NCBI GenBank assembly: GCA_002396645.1
Contig: DGYI01000003.1
Location: forward strand, 83,284-147,283
Origin: Firmicutes bacterium UBA5010
GTDB taxonomy: Bacteria > Bacillota > Clostridia > Tissierellales > Sedimentibacteraceae
DNA: 64,000 nucleotides
Direction of reading: 5' to 3'
A program made the position numbers and the translations under genes. Below, in pieces: positions 60,990 through 64,000 of the stretch. Numbering within the stretch: the stretch's first letter is position 1; each line of letters begins with the position of its first letter. Below the pieces are notes generated by a model that was not told the origin of the DNA, did no database searches, and saw only the letters and a list, made by a program, of their open reading frames with translations.

Positions 60990-62063
60990 ATGGAAAAAAT
61001 AAGACAATTAATAATTAACCCGGGCTCAACTTCAACTAAGATTGCAGTTTTTGACAACGAGGAGCTTATATTTGAAAAGACTTTAAGACATCAAACCGAG
61101 GAATTATCGGTTTACGATAAAATATCAGATCAATACGAATTCAGAATGAATATAATCTTAGATGCTCTTAAGGAAAACAACATAGAACTATCTTCACTGT
61201 CGGCTGTTGTAGGTCGCGGCGGTCTGTTAAAGCCTATTGAAGGCGGAACATACGGCATAAATGATAAAATGCTTGAGGATTTGAAGATAGGTTTTCTGGG
61301 AGAACATGCATCAAATCTTGGAGGCATGATAGCTCATTCTATATCACAAAAACTGAACATACCGTCATTCATAGTTGATCCTGTTGTTGTTGATGAGCTG
61401 GATGATATAGCAAGAATAAGCGGACATCCTAATTTTGAAAGAGTAAGCATATTTCACGCTTTGAATCAAAAAGCGGTTGCAAGACGCTGCGCTAAGGAAT
61501 TAGGAAAGGAATACAATGAGTTAAACTTTATAGTAGTGCATCTTGGCGGAGGAATCTCTGTAGGTGCCCACAAAATGGGACGAGTAGCTGATGTAAATAA
61601 TGCACTTGACGGTGACGGACCGTTTTCACCGGAGCGTTCCGGAGGACTTCCGATAAATGCTGTAGTAAAAGCTTGCTTTAGCGGCAAATACACCAAAGAG
61701 CAGATTGGCAAAATGATAAAAGGAAACGGCGGTCTTAGCGCATATCTCAATACAAATGATGCTAAAAAAGTAAGCGAAATGGCTGAAGCAGGAGATAAAA
61801 AAGCTAAACTTGTTTATGATGCTATGGCATATCAGGTAGCAAAATCAATAGGAGAATGTGCCGTAGTTTTAGACGGCAAGGTTGATGGAATAGTAATCAC
61901 CGGAGGAATAGCTTATGATAAGGATTTTGTTAAGTTCATATCTGATAAAGTAAGCTTTATATCAAAGGTATATGTATATCCCGGTGAAGACGAGCTTTTA
62001 GCACTTGCACAGGGTGGAATAAGAGTTTTAAAAGGCGAAGAAGAAGCTAAGATTTATGAATAA
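60990..62063 (+). CDS. buk: Butyrate kinase (branched-chain acid kinase)
   Basis: A 357-residue ASKHA-fold kinase that makes ATP and a short-chain acid from the acyl-phosphate. LIINPGSTSTKIAVFDNEE carries the phosphate loop, with VVGRGGLLKPIEGGTYGIN, ILFHALNQKAVA-like (VSIFHALNQKAVARR), VVHLGGGISVGAHKMGRV, DGPFSPERSGGLP and DGIVITGGIAYDKDFV. Length and motifs fit Buk rather than acetate kinase. With Ptb and VOR it would yield isobutyrate, isovalerate or 2-methylbutyrate from valine, leucine or isoleucine. GAGGTG precedes the ATG. Confidence 0.95.
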   Translation: MEKIRQLIINPGSTSTKIAVFDNEELIFEKTLRHQTEELSVYDKISDQYEFRMNIILDALKENNIELSSLSAVVGRGGLLKPIEGGTYGINDKMLEDLKIGFLGEHASNLGGMIAHSISQKLNIPSFIVDPVVVDELDDIARISGHPNFERVSIFHALNQKAVARRCAKELGKEYNELNFIVVHLGGGISVGAHKMGRVADVNNALDGDGPFSPERSGGLPINAVVKACFSGKYTKEQIGKMIKGNGGLSAYLNTNDAKKVSEMAEAGDKKAKLVYDAMAYQVAKSIGECAVVLDGKVDGIVITGGIAYDKDFVKFISDKVSFISKVYVYPGEDELLALAQGGIRVLKGEEEAKIYE

Positions 62064-62094
62064 TAGGTAAATCATTAGGAAAGGAGGAAATATT

Positions 62095-62769
62095 TTGACA
62101 GATAAAAGAGTAACTATTGTAACGGGACATTATGGAAGCGGTAAAACAGAATTTTCGGTAAATTTAGCTATAAATTTAATAAAGAAAAATGAGAATGTGA
62201 GTATAGCGGATTTAGATATAGTAAACACATACTTTCGTACCAGAGAAAGAAGAGAATTTCTTGAGTCCCTCGGTATACATGTTTGTGACAGCAGTGTTAA
62301 AACTCCTGCCTTAGATTTACCGGCAATTCCGGCAGAGGTTATGGGCATAATACAAAATAAATCTGCAAAAGCTGTGCTGGATATCGGAGGAGATGCTGTC
62401 GGAGCAAGAGTTCTTGCGAGATTCACTCCTTTAGTGGAAAAAACCGAGCATGATTTATTGTTTGTAATCAATGCTAACAGACCTGAAACTCAGACTGCCG
62501 AAGATGTAATCGAATATATAAGAGCTATAGAAGAAACATCGGGTTTGAAGGTTACAGGACTTGTCAATACTACACATCTTCTTAAGGATACAAGTCTTGA
62601 AGACGTGGAAAGGGGTCATAAATTAGCTAAAGCGGTTTATGAACTGACAGGTATTCCCATAGCTTATGAGGTGGCTATAGAAAGTGTTGCCGCTCAGATT
62701 GAAGACGAAGAAATTAAGGAAAAATTATTCCCTATAAAAATGTACATGAGGGAAGACTGGATGAGCTGA
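62095..62769 (+). CDS. P-loop nucleotide-binding protein of ParA/MinD/CobQ type, vor-operon associated
   Basis: A 224-residue soluble protein. It opens VTIVTGHYGSGKTEFSVNLA, a P-loop (GHYGSGKT) with a preceding Gly-His, followed by VSIADLDIVNTYFRTRERR, a switch-like aspartate segment, and AVLDIGGDAVGARVLARF. The SIMIBI-class layout (deviant Walker, DxD after beta-2, DIGGD) resembles the CobQ/CobB/MinD family, but no partner for a partition or cobalamin role is nearby. It sits between buk and the ferredoxin subunit of VOR, as I recall from other anaerobes. Function unknown; metal-centre assembly or regulation are guesses. Start TTG at 62095 after AAAGGAGG. Confidence 0.8.
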   Translation: MTDKRVTIVTGHYGSGKTEFSVNLAINLIKKNENVSIADLDIVNTYFRTRERREFLESLGIHVCDSSVKTPALDLPAIPAEVMGIIQNKSAKAVLDIGGDAVGARVLARFTPLVEKTEHDLLFVINANRPETQTAEDVIEYIRAIEETSGLKVTGLVNTTHLLKDTSLEDVERGHKLAKAVYELTGIPIAYEVAIESVAAQIEDEEIKEKLFPIKMYMREDWMS

Positions 62770-62770
62770 C

Positions 62771-62800
62771 AGCAAGATTTGCTTAAAAGTAAATCTTGTT
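62771..62800 (+). other. Intercistronic stem-loop before vorD
   Basis: CAAGATTT and AAATCTTG pair around an 11-base loop just after the P-loop gene; no T-run follows. Within a 120-base gap that also has a weak GTC/GAC dyad (62823-62854). It might tune expression between upstream genes and vor. Confidence 0.4.
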
Positions 62801-62889
62801 AGACAATATATAAAATTATTCGACCCGGTCTTGTATTATCGGACTTAGTCGAGACTTGTTACATGAAATTATAATATGGAGGTTTTATA

Positions 62890-63105
62890 ATGGCTAAAGG
62901 TAAAGTAACATTTAATGAGGATATATGCAAGGGATGCGAACTATGTGTTTCAGTATGTCCAAAAAAGATTATCAGCTTAAATACTGATAAAATAAATAAA
63001 AAAGGATACAATCCGGCTCATATAATTGATATGGATGAATGTATAGCATGTGGAAACTGTGCTATTATGTGTCCTGACTCAGTAATAAAAGTAGAAAGAA
63101 TATAA
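62890..63105 (+). CDS. vorD: 4Fe-4S ferredoxin subunit of 2-oxoacid:ferredoxin oxidoreductase (delta)
   Basis: A 71-residue protein with two 4Fe-4S clusters, shown by CKGCELCVSVCPKK and CIACGNCAIMCPDS (each CxxCxxCxxxCP). It is the electron-transfer subunit of a VOR/KOR-type complex and feeds reduced ferredoxin to the cell. The adjoining gene encodes the matching alpha subunit. KOR (2-oxoglutarate) complexes look alike at this level, so VOR is preferred from the ptb-buk context. GGAGG precedes the ATG. Confidence 0.88.
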   Translation: MAKGKVTFNEDICKGCELCVSVCPKKIISLNTDKINKKGYNPAHIIDMDECIACGNCAIMCPDSVIKVERI

Positions 63106-63123
63106 TAATGGAGGAGATATTAA

Positions 63124-64000
63124 ATGGCTAAGGTATTAATGAAAGGTAATGAGGCTATAGGAGCAGCAGCTATAAAAGCCGGATGTAAATATTTCTTTGG
63201 ATATCCTATAACTCCGCAGAGTGAATTACCTGAATATATGTCAAGTGAACTGCCAAAGGTAGGAGGAGTATTTTTACAAGCAGAAAGTGAAGTAGCTGCT
63301 ATAAACATGGTTTATGGTGCAGCAGGTGCCGGAGTTAGAGTTATGACCAGTACATCAAGTCCGGGAATGGCTTTAAAGCAGGAAGGTATAACTTACTGCG
63401 CAGGAGCGGAGCTTCCTTGCGTTATAGTTAACGTAATGAGAGGCGGACCTGGTCTTGGAGGAATCCAGCCAAGTCAGTCAGACTACTTCCAAGCAACTCG
63501 CGGAGGCGGAAACGGAGACTACAGAACAATAGTATATGCTCCTGCAAGCATACAGGAACTTGTTGATTATGTTATGGATGCATTTGTTAAGGCTGACCAA
63601 TACAGAATGCCTGTTTTGGTATTAGTTGACGGTATGATAGGACAAATGATGGAGGCTGTAGAATTTAAAGAGCCAAAAGACGTAAAATTAGAAGAGAAAA
63701 CTTGGGCAACTGATGGAACAAAAGGCAAAAGAAAACCTAATATTATAAACTCTTTATTCCTTGATCCGCAAGCCTTAGAAGATCATAACTGGAAATTGGA
63801 CAGAAGATATAAAGAAATAGAACAAAATGAAGTATTAGTAGAGAGCTATGGCTTAGAAGATGCTGATGTTGTATGTGTTGCTTACGGTACAACTTCAAGA
63901 ATAGTTAAAAATGCTATAGAAGATTGCAAAGCTAAAGGATTAAAAGTTGGTTTAATCAGACCTATAACATTATGGCCTTGCGCAGTAAGTTATACCTTCC
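63124..64000 (+). CDS. vorB: 2-ketoisovalerate:ferredoxin oxidoreductase alpha subunit, 3' end cut
   Basis: 292 codons visible, open to the right edge. It starts MAKVLMKGNEAIGAAAIKAG with GYPITPQSELPEYM, QAESEVAAINMVYGAAGAG, TSTSSPGMALKQEGITYCAGAELPC, RGGPGLGGIQPSQSDYFQA and, near the end, LVDGMIGQMME and GLIRPITLWP. These are the pyruvate/oxoacid oxidoreductase alpha domains I and II. It oxidatively decarboxylates branched 2-oxoacids to acyl-CoA with ferredoxin reduction; the TPP-binding beta subunit should lie just beyond the window. GGAGGAG before the ATG supports the start. Confidence 0.9.
   Translation, partial: MAKVLMKGNEAIGAAAIKAGCKYFFGYPITPQSELPEYMSSELPKVGGVFLQAESEVAAINMVYGAAGAGVRVMTSTSSPGMALKQEGITYCAGAELPCVIVNVMRGGPGLGGIQPSQSDYFQATRGGGNGDYRTIVYAPASIQELVDYVMDAFVKADQYRMPVLVLVDGMIGQMMEAVEFKEPKDVKLEEKTWATDGTKGKRKPNIINSLFLDPQALEDHNWKLDRRYKEIEQNEVLVESYGLEDADVVCVAYGTTSRIVKNAIEDCKAKGLKVGLIRPITLWPCAVSYTF

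Noticed and set aside
63960..64000. Possible frameshift at the end of vorB (WPCAVSYTF where WPFP is usual)
   Set aside because: The frame stays open and the difference can be explained by two substitutions; the window edge prevents any judgement.

Overview
This window looks like chromosome from a low-GC, anaerobic, Gram-positive bacterium of the class Clostridia/Tissierellia. The reasons are strong A/T bias, GGAGG-type ribosome binding sites, T-box and L20-leader regulation, split transketolase, a PASTA-containing class B PBP of the SpoVD type, MurE with a diaminopimelate-type DNPR motif, a CsaB pyruvyl transferase, and a butyrate-kinase/2-ketoisovalerate:ferredoxin oxidoreductase fermentation cluster. 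The content suggests an amino-acid fermenter (Sedimentibacter- or Tissierella-like), but I cannot fix the genus from sequence alone. No tRNA or rRNA genes, CRISPR arrays or insertion sequences were recognised.

Layout. 1-2.6 kb: the start of tldD, two small genes, a lipid kinase and a secreted protein of unknown role. 2.9-8.9 kb: a cell-envelope polymer operon (LtaS-like sulfatase, DUF5693 membrane protein, CsaB, TagA/WecG). 8.9-11.4 kb: short transaldolase and split transketolase. 11.5-16.6 kb: a PrcB-like protein, ftsE-ftsX-M23 murein hydrolase activator, and a short FtsH-like protease on the opposite strand. 16.7-18.1 kb: infC-rpmI-rplT behind a consensus promoter and an attenuating L20 leader; infC starts at ATT. 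18.2-23 kb: Trk/Ktr potassium uptake, an AraC regulator with a partner gene, and a TrmH-type methyltransferase. 23.0-24.0 kb: a ykkC/guanidine-I riboswitch with an overlapping terminator, controlling a LysE-superfamily-like membrane protein. 24.0-28.6 kb: a Phe-specific T-box, pheS-pheT, lgt. 28.8-33.3 kb: a solute-binding lipoprotein paired with a membrane GGDEF-EAL protein.

33.4-49.0 kb is a division and cell-wall (dcw) cluster: mraZ, rsmH, ftsL-like, PBP, murE, mraY, murD, ftsW, murG, murA, ftsQ, two DUF881 genes, sbp, ftsZ. It has no ftsA, murC, murB or ddl. An ABC-F gene follows. At 50.9-52.5 kb, on the minus strand, lies a compositionally distinct APH-type phosphotransferase behind a leader of about 440 nt. 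The leader has a consensus promoter, a 9-residue leader peptide and two intrinsic terminators, which is the layout of an antibiotic-inducible attenuator. 52.9-58.4 kb: a YgiQ-type radical SAM protein, a CapA-like protein, and the c-di-AMP pair cdaA-cdaR.

58.5-64 kb: a PAS-AAA-Fis sigma-54 activator lies directly upstream of a near-perfect -24/-12 promoter. That promoter drives ptb-buk, a P-loop protein gene and the first genes of a 2-ketoisovalerate:ferredoxin oxidoreductase; the window ends inside vorB. Together these would convert branched-chain 2-oxoacids to acyl-CoA, acyl-phosphate and a branched-chain fatty acid plus ATP, as an anaerobic counterpart of the Bacillus bkd operon.

The most promising novelties are the attenuator-controlled phosphotransferase, the riboswitch-controlled candidate guanidine exporter, the binding-protein/GGDEF-EAL pair, and the sigma-54 branched-chain acid operon with its uncharacterised P-loop protein.
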